Notes: generated from the sequence alone by a model not told the origin. 64,000 bases of DNA from Odontesthes bonariensis (GCF_027942865.1 NC_134510.1:10940743-11004742); one strand, 5' to 3'; positions 20,937 through 33,306 are shown, counted from the first letter of the stretch. Translations and numbers: made by a program.

Positions 20937-21057
20937 CTTCCATGAAGCTGCATGCCTCGTCAATATTCCCCTTCAACACGAACACAACGCAGACCCACAT
21001 ATTCGCTGGAATGATGCCTGGGCCCGCCGACAGTGTCATCCAATATTCCTTTTCGTA

Positions 21058-21140
21058 GTCAGGATGGCCGAGCGGTCTAAGGCGCTGCGTTCAGGTCGCA
21101 GTCTCCCCTGGAGGCGTGGGTTCAAATCCCACTTCTGACA
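21058..21140 (+). tRNA. tRNA-Leu (CAG), unit 24
   Basis: Consensus CAG gene; CTGCAG palindrome upstream; GCAGTCTT trailer otherwise mostly seen after AAG genes. Confidence 0.96.
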
Positions 21141-21633
21141 TTGCAGTCTTCTCCTAGAGAACCATTTTCACTGGCAAGGCAACCCAAGTTTACTCCTTGC
21201 TTAGCAATACCATGTCGTATTGCTATTCTGCCACTGCATCATCTTGTTTAAAGATTATTGTGGCCGCTTTACCTCCGAAGAGTTCTTGCTTCCAAATGCT
21301 ATGCCTACTTTTTGTTTGCCTCAGGAGCCCTGTTAAACAACAGCCAAGACACTTGTTGCATGAGAATCTTCTGACCACTGCTCAACAAGCTGTGTTGTCA
21401 CAACCTTCTACAGTGCTTTGGGCAGGACAGAATCATTAGCAAAAGGCACATTGTTGATTATAAGGTCTTGGTTTGCACTTAACACCATAGTAAACGGGAA
21501 AGGGCTTTTGACCGAAGAAACCTGGCATCATGTTAGGCTATTTGAAAGGGGCTATTGACATTTAGGCCGAAGATGGGTGAGAGTATCAAAGCAATCATCA
21601 CTTGGTGGCAGGCAGCTGATAAAAGACCAAGCT

Positions 21634-21705
21634 CTCCCCGTCGGGGAATCGAACCCCAATCTTCCGCGTGACAGGCGGAGATACTGTCCATTATACTAAC
21701 GAGGA
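21634..21705 (-). tRNA. tRNA-Asp (GTC), unit 24, U49
   Basis: U49 form. Confidence 0.95.
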
Positions 21706-21955
21706 ATTTCTGTGTGACTGACACAGTCGTCAGACGAAAAGACAACTATCGCCAAGGAGTGAAATAAGATTTTGGTTTCCCCTTTCAAGGTGCAGGAAAA
21801 TTGCTATCACAGTCCCATCACTCAGAAGGAGAGTCTTCCATGAAGCTGCATGCCTCGTCAATATTCCCCTTCAACACGAACACAACGCAGACCCACATAT
21901 TCGCTGGAATGATGCCTGGGCCCGCCGACAGTGTCGTCAAATATTCCTTTTAGTA

Positions 21956-22038
21956 GTCAGGATGGCCGAGCGGTCTAAGGCGCTGCGTTAAGGTCGCAGT
22001 CTCCCCTGGAGGCGTGGGTTCAAATCCCACTTCTGACA
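21956..22038 (+). tRNA. tRNA-Leu (AAG), unit 25
   Basis: AAG form, type A spacer. Confidence 0.95.
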
Positions 22039-22531
22039 TTGCAGACTTCTCCTAGAGAACCATTTTCACTGGCAAGGCAACCCAAGTTTACTCCTTGCTT
22101 AGCAATACCATGTCGTATTGCTATTCTGCCACTGCATCATCTTGTTTAAAGATTATTGTGGCCGCTTTACCTCCGAAGAGTTCTTGCTTCCAAATGCTAT
22201 GCCTACTTTTTGTTTGCCTCAGGAGCCCTGTTAAACAACAGCCAAGACACTTGTTGCATGAGAATCTTCTGACCACTGCTCAACAAGCTGTGTTGTCACA
22301 ACCTTCTACAGTGCTTTGGGCAGGACAGAATCATTAGCAAAAGGCACATTGTTGATTATAAGGTCTTGGTTTGCACTTAACACCATAGTAAACGGGAAAG
22401 GGCTTTTGACCAAAGCAACCTGGCCTCATGTTAGGCTATTTGAAGGGGGCTATTGACATTTAGGCCGAAGATGGGTGAGAGTATCAAAACAATCATCACT
22501 TGGTGGCAGGCAGCTGATAAAAGACCAAGCT

Positions 22532-22603
22532 CTCCCCGTCGGGGAATCGAACCCCGATCTTCCGCGTGACAGGCGGAGATACTGTCCATTATACTAACGA
22601 GGA
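22532..22603 (-). tRNA. tRNA-Asp (GTC), unit 25, C49
   Basis: C49 form, GTACCTG flank. Confidence 0.95.
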
Positions 22604-22853
22604 ATTTCTGTGTACCTGACACAGTCGTCAGACGAAAAGACAACTATCGCCAAGGAGTGAAATAAGATTTTGGTGTCCCGTTTCAAGGTGCAGGAAAATT
22701 GCTATCACAGTCCCATCACTCAGAAGGAGAGTCTTCCATGAAGCTGCATGCCTCGTCAATATTCCCCTTCAACACGAACACAACGCAGACCCACATATTC
22801 GCTGGAATGATGCCTGGGCCCGCCAACAGTGTCGTCAAATATTCCTTTTAGTA

Positions 22854-22936
22854 GTCAGGATGGCCGAGCGGTCTAAGGCGCTGCGTTAAGGTTGCAGTCT
22901 CCCCTGGAGGCGTGGGTTCAAATCCCACTTCTGACA
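22854..22936 (+). tRNA. tRNA-Leu (AAG), unit 26, T39 variant
   Basis: T39 form, CCAACAG in spacer; counterpart of unit 18. Confidence 0.93.
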
Positions 22937-23429
22937 TTGCAGACTTCTCCTAGAGAACCATTTTCACTGGCAAGGCAACCCAAGTTTACTCCTTGCTTAG
23001 CAATACCATGTCGTATTGCTATTCTGCCACTGCATCATCTTGTTTAAAGATTATTGTGGCCGCTTTACCTCCGAAGAGTTCTTGCTTCCAAATGCTATGC
23101 CCACTTTTTGTTTGCCTCAGGAGCCCTGTTAAACAACAGCCAAGACACTTGTTGCATGAGAATCTTCTGACCACTGCTCAACAAGCTGTGTTGTCACAAC
23201 CTTCCACAGTGCTTTGGGCAGGACAGAATCATTAGCAAAAGGCACATTGTTGATTATAAGGTCTTGGTTTGCACTTAACACCATAGTAAACGGGAAAGGG
23301 CTTTTGACCAAAGCAACCTGGCCTCATGTTAGGCTATTTGAAGGGGGCTATTGACATTTAGGCCGAAGATGGGTGAGAGTATCAAAACAATCATCACTTG
23401 GTGGCAGGCAGCTGATAAAAGACCAAGCT

Positions 23430-23501
23430 CTCCCCGTCGGGGAATCGAACCCCGATCTTCCGCGTGACAGGCGGAGATACTGTCCATTATACTAACGAGG
23501 A
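23430..23501 (-). tRNA. tRNA-Asp (GTC), unit 26, C49
   Basis: C49 form; CAGATGAA flank as unit 18. Confidence 0.95.
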
Positions 23502-23751
23502 ATTTCTGTGTACCTGACACAGTCGTCAGATGAAAAGACAACTATCGCCAAGGAGTGAAATAAGATTTTGGTGTCCCGTTTCAAGGTGCAGGAAAATTGC
23601 TATCACAGTCCCATTACTCAGAAGGAGAGTCTTCCATGAAGCTGCATGCCTCGTCAATATTCCCCTTCAACACGAACACAACGCAGACCCACATATTCGC
23701 TGGAATGATGCCTGGGCCCGCCGACAGTGTCATCCAATATTCCTTTTAGTA

Positions 23752-23834
23752 GTCAGGATGGCCGAGCGGTCTAAGGCGCTGCGTTCAGGTCGCAGTCTCC
23801 CCTGGAGGCGTGGGTTCAAATCCCACTTCTGACA
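23752..23834 (+). tRNA. tRNA-Leu (CAG), unit 27
   Basis: Consensus CAG gene, type B spacer with TTTTAG. Confidence 0.96.
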
Positions 23835-24327
23835 TTGCAGACTTCTCCTAGAGAAACATTTTCACTGGCAAGGCAACCCAAGTTTACTCCTTGCTTAGCA
23901 ATACCATGTCGTATTGCTATTCTGCCACTGCATCATCTTGTTTAAAGATTATTGTGGCCGCTTTACCTCCGAAGAGTTCTTGCTTCCAAATGCTATGCCT
24001 ACTATTTGTTTGCCTCAGGAGCCCTGTTAAACAACAGCCAAGACACTTGTTGCATGAGAATCTTCTGACCACTGCTCAACAAGCTGTGTTGTCACAACCT
24101 TCTACAGTGCTTTGGGCAGGACAGAATCATTAGCAAAAGGCACATTGTTGATTATAAGGTCTTGGTTTGCACTTAACACCATAGTAAACGGGAAAGAGCT
24201 TTTGACCGAAGAAACCTGGCCTCATGTTAGGCTATTTGAAGGGGGCTATTGACATTTAGGCCGAAGATGGGTGAGAGTATCAAAGCAATCATCACTTGGT
24301 GGCAGGCAGCTGATAAAAGACCAAGCT

Positions 24328-24399
24328 CTCCCCGTCGGGGAATCGAACCCCGATCTTCCGCGTGACAGGCGGAGATACTGTCCATTATACTAACGAGGA
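24328..24399 (-). tRNA. tRNA-Asp (GTC), unit 27, C49
   Basis: C49 form with GACTG flank, as unit 19. Confidence 0.95.
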
Positions 24400-24649
24400 A
24401 TTTCTGTGTGACTGACACAGTCGTCAGACGAAAAGACAACTATCGCCAAGGAGTGAAATAAGATTTTGGTGTCCCCTTTCAAGGTGCAGGAAAATTGCTA
24501 TCACAGTCCCATCACTCAGAAGGAGAGTCTTCCATGAAGCTGCATGCCTCGTCAATATTCCCCTTCAACACGAACACAACGCAGACCCACATATTCGCTG
24601 GAATGATGCCTGGGCCCGCCAACAGTGTCGTCAAATATTCCTTTTAGTA

Positions 24650-24732
24650 GTCAGGATGGCCGAGCGGTCTAAGGCGCTGCGTTAAGGTTGCAGTCTCCCC
24701 TGGAGGCGTGGGTTCAAATCCCACTTCTGACA
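24650..24732 (+). tRNA. tRNA-Leu (AAG), unit 28, T39 variant
   Basis: T39 form; counterpart of unit 20. Confidence 0.93.
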
Positions 24733-25225
24733 TTGCAGACTTCTCCTAGAGAACCATTTTCACTGGCAAGGCAACCCAAGTTTACTCCTTGCTTAGCAAT
24801 ACCATGTCGTATTGCTATTCTGCCACTGCATCATCTTGTTTAAAGATTATTGTGGCCGCTTTACCTCCGAAGAGTTCTTGCTTCCAAATGCTATGCCCAC
24901 TTTTTGTTTGCCTCAGGAGCCCTGTTAAACAACAGCCAAGACACTTGTTGCATGAGAATCTTCTGACCACTGCTCAACAAGCTGTGTTGTCACAACCTTC
25001 TACAGTGCTTTGGGCAGGACAGAATCATTAGCAAAAGGCACATTGTTGATTATAAGGTCTTGGTTTGCACTTAACACCATAGTAAACGGGAAAGGGCTTT
25101 TGACCGAAGAAACCTGGCATCATGTTAGGCTATTTGAAGGGGGCTATTGACATTTAGGCCGAAGATGGGTGAGAGTATCAAAGCAATCATCACTTGGTGG
25201 CAGGCAGCTGATAAAAGACCAAGCT

Positions 25226-25297
25226 CTCCCCGTCGGGGAATCGAACCCCGATCTTCCGCGTGACAGGCGGAGATACTGTCCATTATACTAACGAGGA
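25226..25297 (-). tRNA. tRNA-Asp (GTC), unit 28, C49
   Basis: C49 form. Confidence 0.95.
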
Positions 25298-25420
25298 ATT
25301 TCTGTGTGCCTGACACAGTCGTCAGACGAAAAGACAACTATCGCCAAGGAGTGAAATAAGATTTTGGTGTCCCGTTTCAAGGTGCAGGAAAATTGCTATC
25401 ACAGTCCCATTACTCAGAAG

Positions 25421-25426
25421 CTGCAG
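25421..25426. other. Palindrome-making cluster, upstream of unit 29
   Basis: Same change, 7184 bp from the unit 21 copy. Confidence 0.85.
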
Positions 25427-25547
25427 CTTCCATGAAGCTGCATGCCTCGTCAATATTCCCCTTCAACACGAACACAACGCAGACCCACATATTCGCTGGA
25501 ATGATGCCTGGGCCCGCCGACAGTGTCATCCAATATTCCTTTTCGTA

Positions 25548-25630
25548 GTCAGGATGGCCGAGCGGTCTAAGGCGCTGCGTTCAGGTCGCAGTCTCCCCTG
25601 GAGGCGTGGGTTCAAATCCCACTTCTGACA
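25548..25630 (+). tRNA. tRNA-Leu (CAG), unit 29
   Basis: Consensus CAG gene; CTGCAG palindrome upstream. Confidence 0.96.
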
Positions 25631-26123
25631 TTGCAGACTTCTCCTAGAGAAACATTTTCACTGGCAAGGCAACCCAAGTTTACTCCTTGCTTAGCAATAC
25701 CATGTCGTATTGCTATTCTGCCACTGCATCATCTTGTTTAAAGATTATTGTGGCCGCTTTACCTCCGAAGAGTTCTTGCTTCCAAATGCTATGCCTACTA
25801 TTTGTTTGCCTCAGGAGCCCTGTTAAACAACAGCCAAGACACTTGTTGCATGAGAATCTTCTGACCACTGCTCAACAAGCTGTGTTGTCACAACCTTCTA
25901 CAGTGCTTTGGGCAGGACAGAATCATTAGCAAAAGGCACATTGTTGATTATAAGGTCTTGGTTTGCACTTAACACCATAGTAAACGGGAAAGGGCTTTTG
26001 ACCGAAGAAACCTGGCATCATGTTAGGCTATTTGAAGGGGGCTATTGACATTTAGGCCGAAGATGGGTGAGAGTATCAAAGCAATCATCACTTGGTGGCA
26101 GGCAGCTGATAAAAGACCAAGCT

Positions 26124-26195
26124 CTACCCCTCGGGGAATCGAACCCCGATCTTCCGCGTGACAGGCGGAGATACTGTCCATTATACTAACGAGGA
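26124..26195 (-). tRNA. tRNA-Asp (GTC), unit 29, acceptor mismatches
   Basis: Mismatched form, C38 intact; counterpart of unit 21. Confidence 0.8.
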
Positions 26196-26445
26196 ATTTC
26201 TGTGTGCCTGACACAGTCGTCAGACGAAAAGACAACTATCGCCAAGGAGTGAAATAAGATTTTGGTGTCCCGTTTCAAGGTGCAGGAAAATTGCTATCAC
26301 AGTCCCATTACTCAGAAGGAGAGTCTTCCATGAAGCTGCATGCCTCGTCAATATTCCCCTTCAACACGAACACAACGCAGACCCACATATTCGCTGGAAT
26401 GATGCCTGGGCCCGCCGACAGTGTCATCCAATATTCCTTTTCGTA

Positions 26446-26528
26446 GTCAGGATGGCCGAGCGGTCTAAGGCGCTGCGTTCAGGTCGCAGTCTCCCCTGGA
26501 GGCGTGGGTTCAAATCCCACTTCTGACA
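26446..26528 (+). tRNA. tRNA-Leu (CAG), unit 30
   Basis: Consensus CAG gene, type B spacer with TTTTCG. Confidence 0.96.
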
Positions 26529-27021
26529 TTGCAGACTTCTCCTAGAGAAACATTTTCACTGGCAAGGCAACCCAAGTTTACTCCTTGCTTAGCAATACCA
26601 TGTCGTATTGCTATTCTGCCACTGCATCATCTTGTTTAAAGATTATTGTGGCCGCTTTACCTCCGAAGAGTTCTTGCTTCCAAATGCTATGCCTACTTTT
26701 TGTTTGCCTCAGGAGCCCTGTTAAACAACAGCCAAGACACTTGTTGCATGAGAATCTTCTGACCACTGCTCAACAAGCTGTGTTGTCACAACCTTCTACA
26801 GTGCTTTGGGCAGGACAGAATCATTAGCAAAAGGCACATTGTTGATTATAAGGTCTTGGTTTGCACTTAACACCATAGTAAACGGGAAAGGGCTTTTGAC
26901 CGAAGAAACCTGGCATCATGTTAGGCTATTTGAAGGGGGCTATTGACATTTAGGCCGAAGATGGGTGAGAGTATCAAAGCAATCATCACTTGGTGGCAGG
27001 CAGCTGATAAAAGACCAAGCT

Positions 27022-27093
27022 CTCCCCGTCGGGGAATCGAACCCCAATCTTCCGCGTGACAGGCGGAGATACTGTCCATTATACTAACGAGGA
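27022..27093 (-). tRNA. tRNA-Asp (GTC), unit 30, U49
   Basis: U49 form; GAACAC flank as unit 22. Confidence 0.95.
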
Positions 27094-27343
27094 ATTTCTG
27101 TGTGACTGACACAGTCGTCAGACGAAAAGAACACTATCGCCAAGGAGTGAAATAAGATTTTGGTTTCCCCTTTCAAGGTGCAGGAAAATTGCTATCACAG
27201 TCCCATCACTCAGAAGGAGAGTCTTCCATGAAGCTGCATGCCTCGTCAATATTCCCCTTCAACACGAACACAACGCAGACCCACATATTCGCTGGAATGA
27301 TGCCTGGGCCCGCCGACAGTGTCGTCAAATATTCCTTTTAGTA

Positions 27344-27426
27344 GTCAGGATGGCCGAGCGGTCTAAGGCGCTGCGTTAAGGTCGCAGTCTCCCCTGGAGG
27401 CGTGGGTTCAAATCCCACTTCTGACA
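27344..27426 (+). tRNA. tRNA-Leu (AAG), unit 31
   Basis: AAG form, type A spacer; GCAGTCTT trailer. Confidence 0.95.
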
Positions 27427-27919
27427 TTGCAGTCTTCTCCTAGAGAACCATTTTCACTGGCAAGGCAACCCAAGTTTACTCCTTGCTTAGCAATACCATG
27501 TCGTATTGCTATTCTGCCACTGCATCATCTTGTTTAAAGATTATTGTGGCCGCTTTACCTCCGAAGAGTTCTTGCTTCCAAATGCTATGCCTACTTTTTG
27601 TTTGCCTCAGGAGCCCTGTTAAACAACAGCCAAGACACTTGTTGCATGAGAATCTTCTGACCACTGCTCAACAAGCTGTGTTGTCACAACCTTCTACAGT
27701 GCTTTGGGCAGGACAGAATCATTAGCAAAAGGCACATTGTTGATTATAAGGTCTTGGTTTGCACTTAACACCATAGTAAACGGGAAAGGGCTTTTGACCG
27801 AAGAAACCTGGCATCATGTTAGGCTATTTGAAGGGGGCTATTGACATTTAGGCCGAAGATGGGTGAGAGTATCAAAGCAATCATCACTTGGTGGCAGGCA
27901 GCTGATAAAAGACCAAGCT

Positions 27920-27991
27920 CTCCCCGTCGGGGAATCGAACCCCAATCTTCCGCGTGACAGGCGGAGATACTGTCCATTATACTAACGAGGA
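27920..27991 (-). tRNA. tRNA-Asp (GTC), unit 31, U49
   Basis: U49 form with GCCTG flank. Confidence 0.95.
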
Positions 27992-28114
27992 ATTTCTGTG
28001 TGCCTGACACAGTCGTCAGACGAAAAGACAACTATCGCCAAGGAGTGAAATAAGATTTTGGTGTCCCGTTTCAAGGTGCAGGAAAATTGCTATCACAGTC
28101 CCATTACTCAGAAG

Positions 28115-28120
28115 CTGCAG
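28115..28120. other. Palindrome-making cluster, upstream of unit 32
   Basis: Same change, 7184 bp from the unit 24 copy. Confidence 0.85.
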
Positions 28121-28241
28121 CTTCCATGAAGCTGCATGCCTCGTCAATATTCCCCTTCAACACGAACACAACGCAGACCCACATATTCGCTGGAATGATG
28201 CCTGGGCCCGCCGACAGTGTCATCCAATATTCCTTTTCGTA

Positions 28242-28324
28242 GTCAGGATGGCCGAGCGGTCTAAGGCGCTGCGTTCAGGTCGCAGTCTCCCCTGGAGGCG
28301 TGGGTTCAAATCCCACTTCTGACA
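28242..28324 (+). tRNA. tRNA-Leu (CAG), unit 32
   Basis: Consensus CAG gene; CTGCAG palindrome upstream. Confidence 0.96.
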
Positions 28325-28817
28325 TTGCAGACTTCTCCTAGAGAACCATTTTCACTGGCAAGGCAACCCAAGTTTACTCCTTGCTTAGCAATACCATGTC
28401 GTATTGCTATTCTGCCACTGCATCATCTTGTTTAAAGATTATTGTGGCCGCTTTACCTCCGAAGAGTTCTTGCTTCCAAATGCTATGCCCACTTTTTGTT
28501 TGCCTCAGGAGCCCTGTTAAACAACAGCCAAGACACTTGTTGCATGAGAATCTTCTGACCACTGCTCAACAAGCTGTGTTGTCACAACCTTCTACAGTGC
28601 TTTGGGCAGGACAGAATCATTAGCAAAAGGCACATTGTTGATTATAAGGTCTTGGTTTGCACTTAACACCATAGTAAACGGGAAAGGGCTTTTGACCGAA
28701 GAAACCTGGCATCATGTTAGGCTATTTGAAGGGGGCTATTGACATTTAGGCCGAAGATGGGTGAGAGTATCAAAGCAATCATCACTTGGTGGCAGGCAGC
28801 TGATAAAAGACCAAGCT

Positions 28818-28889
28818 CTCCCCGTCGGGGAATCGAACCCCGATCTTCCGCGTGACAGGCGGAGATACTGTCCATTATACTAACGAGGA
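28818..28889 (-). tRNA. tRNA-Asp (GTC), unit 32, C49
   Basis: C49 form. Confidence 0.95.
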
Positions 28890-29012
28890 ATTTCTGTGTG
28901 CCTGACACAGTCGTCAGACGAAAAGACAACTATCGCCAAGGAGTGAAATAAGATTTTGGTGTCCCGTTTCAAGGTGCAGGAAAATTGCTATCACAGTCCC
29001 ATTACTCAGAAG

Positions 29013-29018
29013 CTGCAG
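29013..29018. other. Palindrome-making cluster, upstream of unit 33
   Basis: Same change, one unit after the previous copy. Confidence 0.85.
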
Positions 29019-29139
29019 CTTCCATGAAGCTGCATGCCTCGTCAATATTCCCCTTCAACACGAACACAACGCAGACCCACATATTCGCTGGAATGATGCC
29101 TGGGCCCGCCGACAGTGTCATCCAATATTCCTTTTCGTA

Positions 29140-29222
29140 GTCAGGATGGCCGAGCGGTCTAAGGCGCTGCGTTCAGGTCGCAGTCTCCCCTGGAGGCGTG
29201 GGTTCAAATCCCACTTCTGACA
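29140..29222 (+). tRNA. tRNA-Leu (CAG), unit 33
   Basis: Consensus CAG gene; CTGCAG palindrome upstream. Confidence 0.96.
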
Positions 29223-29715
29223 TTGCAGACTTCTCCTAGAGAACCATTTTCACTGGCAAGGCAACCCAAGTTTACTCCTTGCTTAGCAATACCATGTCGT
29301 ATTGCTATTCTGCCACTGCATCATCTTGTTTAAAGATTATTGTGGCCGCTTTACCTCCGAAGAGTTCTTGCTTCCAAATGCTATGCCTACTTTTTGTTTG
29401 CCTCAGGAGCCCTGTTAAACAACAGCCAAGACACTTGTTGCATGAGAATCTTCTGACCACTGCTCAACAAGCTGTGTTGTCACAACCTTCTACAGTGCTT
29501 TGGGCAGGACAGAATCATTAGCAAAAGGCACATTGTTGATTATAAGGTCTTGGTTTGCACTTAACACCATAGTAAACGGGAAAGGGCTTTTGACCGAAGA
29601 AACCTGGCATCATGTTAGGCTATTTGAAGGGGGCTATTGACATTTAGGCCGAAGATGGGTGAGAGTATCAAAGCAATCATCACTTGGTGGCAGGCAGCTG
29701 ATAAAAGACCAAGCT

Positions 29716-29787
29716 CTCCCCGTCGGGGAATCGAACCCCAATCTTCCGCGTGACAGGCGGAGATACTGTCCATTATACTAACGAGGA
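29716..29787 (-). tRNA. tRNA-Asp (GTC), unit 33, U49
   Basis: U49 form. Confidence 0.95.
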
Positions 29788-30037
29788 ATTTCTGTGTGAC
29801 TGACACAGTCGTCAGACGAAAAGACAACTATCGCCAAGGAGTGAAATAAGATTTTGGTTTCCCCTTTCAAGGTGCAGGAAAATTGCTATCACAGTCCCAT
29901 CACTCAGAAGGAGAGTCTTCCATGAAGCTGCATGCCTCGTCAATATTCCCCTTCAACACGAACACAACGCAGACCCACATATTCGCTGGAATGATGCCTG
30001 GGCCCGCCGACAGTGTCGTCAAATATTCCTTTTAGTA

Positions 30038-30120
30038 GTCAGGATGGCCGAGCGGTCTAAGGCGCTGCGTTAAGGTCGCAGTCTCCCCTGGAGGCGTGGG
30101 TTCAAATCCCACTTCTGACA
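30038..30120 (+). tRNA. tRNA-Leu (AAG), unit 34
   Basis: AAG form, type A spacer; first of the seven 897-bp units. Confidence 0.95.
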
Positions 30121-30612
30121 TTGCAGTCTTCTCCTAGAGAAACATTTTCACTGGCAAGGCAACCCAAGTTTACTCCTTGCTTAGCAATACCATGTCGTAT
30201 TGCTATTCTGCCACTGCATCATCTTGTTTAAAGATTATTGTGGCCGCTTTACCTCCGAAGAGTTCTTGCTTCCAAATGCTATGCCTACTTTTTGTTTGCC
30301 TCAGGAGCCCTGTTAAACAACAGCCAAGACACTTGTTGCATGAGAATCTTCTGACCACTGCTCAACAAGCTGTGTTGTCACAACCTTCTACAGTGCTTTG
30401 GGCAGGACAGAATCATTAGCAAAAGCACATTGTTGATTATAAGGTCTTGGTTTGCACTTAACACCATAGTAAACGGGAAAGGGCTTTTGACCAAAGCAAC
30501 CTGGCCTCATGTTAGGCTATTTGAAGGGGGCTATTGACATTTAGACCGAAGATGGGTGAGAGTATCAAAACAATCATCACTTGGTGGCAGGCAGCTGATA
30601 AAAGACCAAGCT

Positions 30613-30684
30613 CTCCCCGTCGGGGAATCGAACCCCGATCTTCCGCGTGACAGGCGGAGATACTGTCCATTATACTAACGAGGA
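30613..30684 (-). tRNA. tRNA-Asp (GTC), unit 34, C49
   Basis: C49 form; convergent spacer is 492 bp because AAAAGGCAC became AAAAGCAC. Confidence 0.95.
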
Positions 30685-30934
30685 ATTTCTGTGTGCCTGA
30701 CACAGTCGTCAGACGAAAAGACAACTATCGCCAAGGAGTGAAATAAGATTTTGGTGTCCCGTTTCAAGGTGCAGGAAAATTGCTATCACAGTCCCATTAC
30801 TCAGAAGGAGAGTCTTCCATGAAGCTGCATGCCTCGTCAATATTCCCCTTCAACACGAACACAACGCAGACCCACATATTCGCTGGAATGATGCCTGGGC
30901 CCGCCGACAGTGTCATCCAATATTCCTTTTCGTA

Positions 30935-31017
30935 GTCAGGATGGCCGAGCGGTCTAAGGCGCTGCGTTCAGGTCGCAGTCTCCCCTGGAGGCGTGGGTTC
31001 AAATCCCACTTCTGACA
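30935..31017 (+). tRNA. tRNA-Leu (CAG), unit 35
   Basis: Consensus CAG gene, type B spacer with TTTTCG; trailer GCAAACTT. Confidence 0.96.
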
Positions 31018-31510
31018 TTGCAAACTTCTCCTAGAGAAACATTTTCACTGGCAAGGCAACCCAAGTTTACTCCTTGCTTAGCAATACCATGTCGTATTGC
31101 TATTCTGCCACTGCATCATCTTGTTTAAAGATTATTGTGGCCGCTTTACCTCCGAAGAGTTCTTGCTTCCAAATGCTATGCCTACTATTTGTTTGCCTCA
31201 GGAGCCCTGTTAAACAACAGCCAAAACACTTGTTGCATGAGAATCTTCTGACCACTGCTCAACAAGCTGTGTTGTCACAACCTTCTACAGTGCTTTGGGC
31301 AGGACAGAATCATTAGCAAAAGGCACATTGTTGATTATAAGGTCTTGGTTTGCACTTAACACCATAGTAAACGGGAAAGGGCTTTTGACCGAAGAAACCT
31401 GGCATCATGTTAGGCTATTTGAAGGGGGCTATTGACATTTAGGCCGAAGATGGGTGAGAGTATCAAAGCAATCATCACTTGGTGGCAGGCAGCTGATAAA
31501 AGACCAAGCT

Positions 31511-31582
31511 CTACCCCTCGGGGAATCGAACCCCGATCTTCCGCATGACAGGCGGAGATACTGTCCATTATACTAACGAGGA
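31511..31582 (-). tRNA. tRNA-Asp (GTC), unit 35, acceptor mismatches and U38
   Basis: Reference for the doubly altered form: both acceptor mismatches of unit 14 plus C38T (31545), giving loop CTGTCAT. C38 is the DNMT2/TRDMT1 methylation site and also aids AspRS recognition. Followed by a type A spacer, unlike the C38-intact mismatched copies. Confidence 0.75.
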
Positions 31583-31832
31583 ATTTCTGTGTGACTGACA
31601 CAGTCGTCAGACGAAAAGACAACTATCGCCAAGGAGTGAAATAAGATTTTGGTTTCCCCTTTCAAGGTGCAGGAAAATTGCTATCACAGTCCCATCACTC
31701 AGAAGGAGAGTCTTCCATGAAGCTGCATGCCTCGTCAATATTCCCCTTCAACACGAACACAACGCAGACCCACATATTCGCTGGAATGATGCCTGGGCCC
31801 GCCGACAGTGTCGTCAAATATTCCTTTTAGTA

Positions 31833-31915
31833 GTCAGGATGGCCGAGCGGTCTAAGGCGCTGCGTTAAGGTCGCAGTCTCCCCTGGAGGCGTGGGTTCAA
31901 ATCCCACTTCTGACA
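31833..31915 (+). tRNA. tRNA-Leu (AAG), unit 36
   Basis: AAG form, type A spacer. Confidence 0.95.
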
Positions 31916-32408
31916 TTGCAGACTTCTCCTAGAGAAACATTTTCACTGGCAAGGCAACCCAAGTTTACTCCTTGCTTAGCAATACCATGTCGTATTGCTA
32001 TTCTGCCACTGCATCATCTTGTTTAAAGATTATTGTGGCCGCTTTACCTCCGAAGAGTTCTTGCTTCCAAATGCTATGCCTACTTTTTGTTTGCCTCAGG
32101 AGCCCTGTTAAACAACAGCCAAGACACTTGTTGCATGAGAATCTTCTGACCACTGCTCAACAAGCTGTGTTGTCACAACCTTCTACAGTGCTTTGGGCAG
32201 GACAGAATCATTAGCAAAAGGCACATTGTTGATTATAAGGTCTTGGTTTGCACTTAACACCATAGTAAACGGGAAAGGGCTTTTGACCAAAGCAACCTGG
32301 CCTCATGTTAGGCTATTTGAAGGGGGCTATTGACATTTAGGCCGAAGATGGGTGAGAGTATCAAAACAATCATCACTTGGTGGCAGGCAGCTGATAAAAG
32401 ACCAAGCT

Positions 32409-32480
32409 CTCCCCGTCGGGGAATCGAACCCCTATCTTCCGCGTGACAGGCGGAGATACTGTCCATTATACTAACGAGGA
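32409..32480 (-). tRNA. tRNA-Asp (GTC), unit 36, A49
   Basis: A49 (32433) faces G65, so the first T-stem pair is lost rather than kept as wobble. Only unit 66 shares it. Confidence 0.88.
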
Positions 32481-32730
32481 ATTTCTGTGTGCCTGACACA
32501 GTCGTCAGACGAAAAGACAACTATCGCCAAGGAGTGAAATAAGATTTTGGTGTCCCGTTTCAAGGTGCAGGAAAATTGCTATCACAGTCCCATTACTCAG
32601 AAGGAGAGTCTTCCATGAAGCTGCATGCCTCGTCAATATTCCCCTTCAACACGAACACAACGCAGACCCACATATTCGCTGGAATGATGCCTGGGCCCGC
32701 CGACAGCGTCATCCAATATTCCTTTTAGTA

Positions 32731-32813
32731 GTCAGGATGGCCGAGCGGTCTAAGGCGCTGCGTTCAGGTCGCAGTCTCCCCTGGAGGCGTGGGTTCAAAT
32801 CCCACTTCTGACA
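32731..32813 (+). tRNA. tRNA-Leu (CAG), unit 37
   Basis: Consensus CAG gene; type B spacer with CAGCGTC, seen again only at unit 67. Confidence 0.96.
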
Positions 32814-33306
32814 TTGCAGACTTCTCCTAGAGAAACATTTTCACTGGCAAGGCAACCCAAGTTTACTCCTTGCTTAGCAATACCATGTCGTATTGCTATT
32901 CTGCCACTGCATCATCTTGTTTAAAGATTATTGTGGCCGCTTTACCTCCGAAGAGTTCTTGCTTCCAAATGCTATGCCTACTTTTTGTTTGCCTCAGGAG
33001 CCCTGTTAAACAACAGCCAAGACACTTGTTGCATGAGAATCTTCTGACCACTGCTCAACAAGCTGTGTTGTCACAACCTTCTACAGTGCTTTGGGCAGGA
33101 CAGAATCATTAGCAAAAGGCACATTGTTGATTATAAGGTCTTGGTTTGCACTTAACACCATAGTAAACGGGAAAGGGCTTTTGACCGAAGAAACCTGGCA
33201 TCATGTTAGGCTATTTGAAGGGGGCTATTGACATTTAGGCCGAAGATGGGTGAGAGTATCAAAGCAATCATCACTTGGTGGCAGGCAGCTGATAAAAGAC
33301 CAAGCT

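Larger units (their letters stand above)
13910..21146 (+). repeat. First copy of a ~7.2-kb (8-unit) tandem duplication
   Basis: Units 16-23 match units 24-31 at an offset of 7184 bp in rare variants: C39T Leu genes in units 18 and 20, mismatched Asp in unit 21, GAACAC in unit 23's upstream spacer, and GAAAGGGGC beside Asp 16. Edges are set by the first disagreeing markers. Confidence 0.8.
21094..28330 (+). repeat. Second copy of the ~7.2-kb duplication
   Basis: Units 24-31 repeat the marker order of units 16-23. Unit 24 differs from unit 16 at the Leu anticodon, which limits the match on the left; a base at the Leu trailer of unit 32 limits it on the right. Confidence 0.8.
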
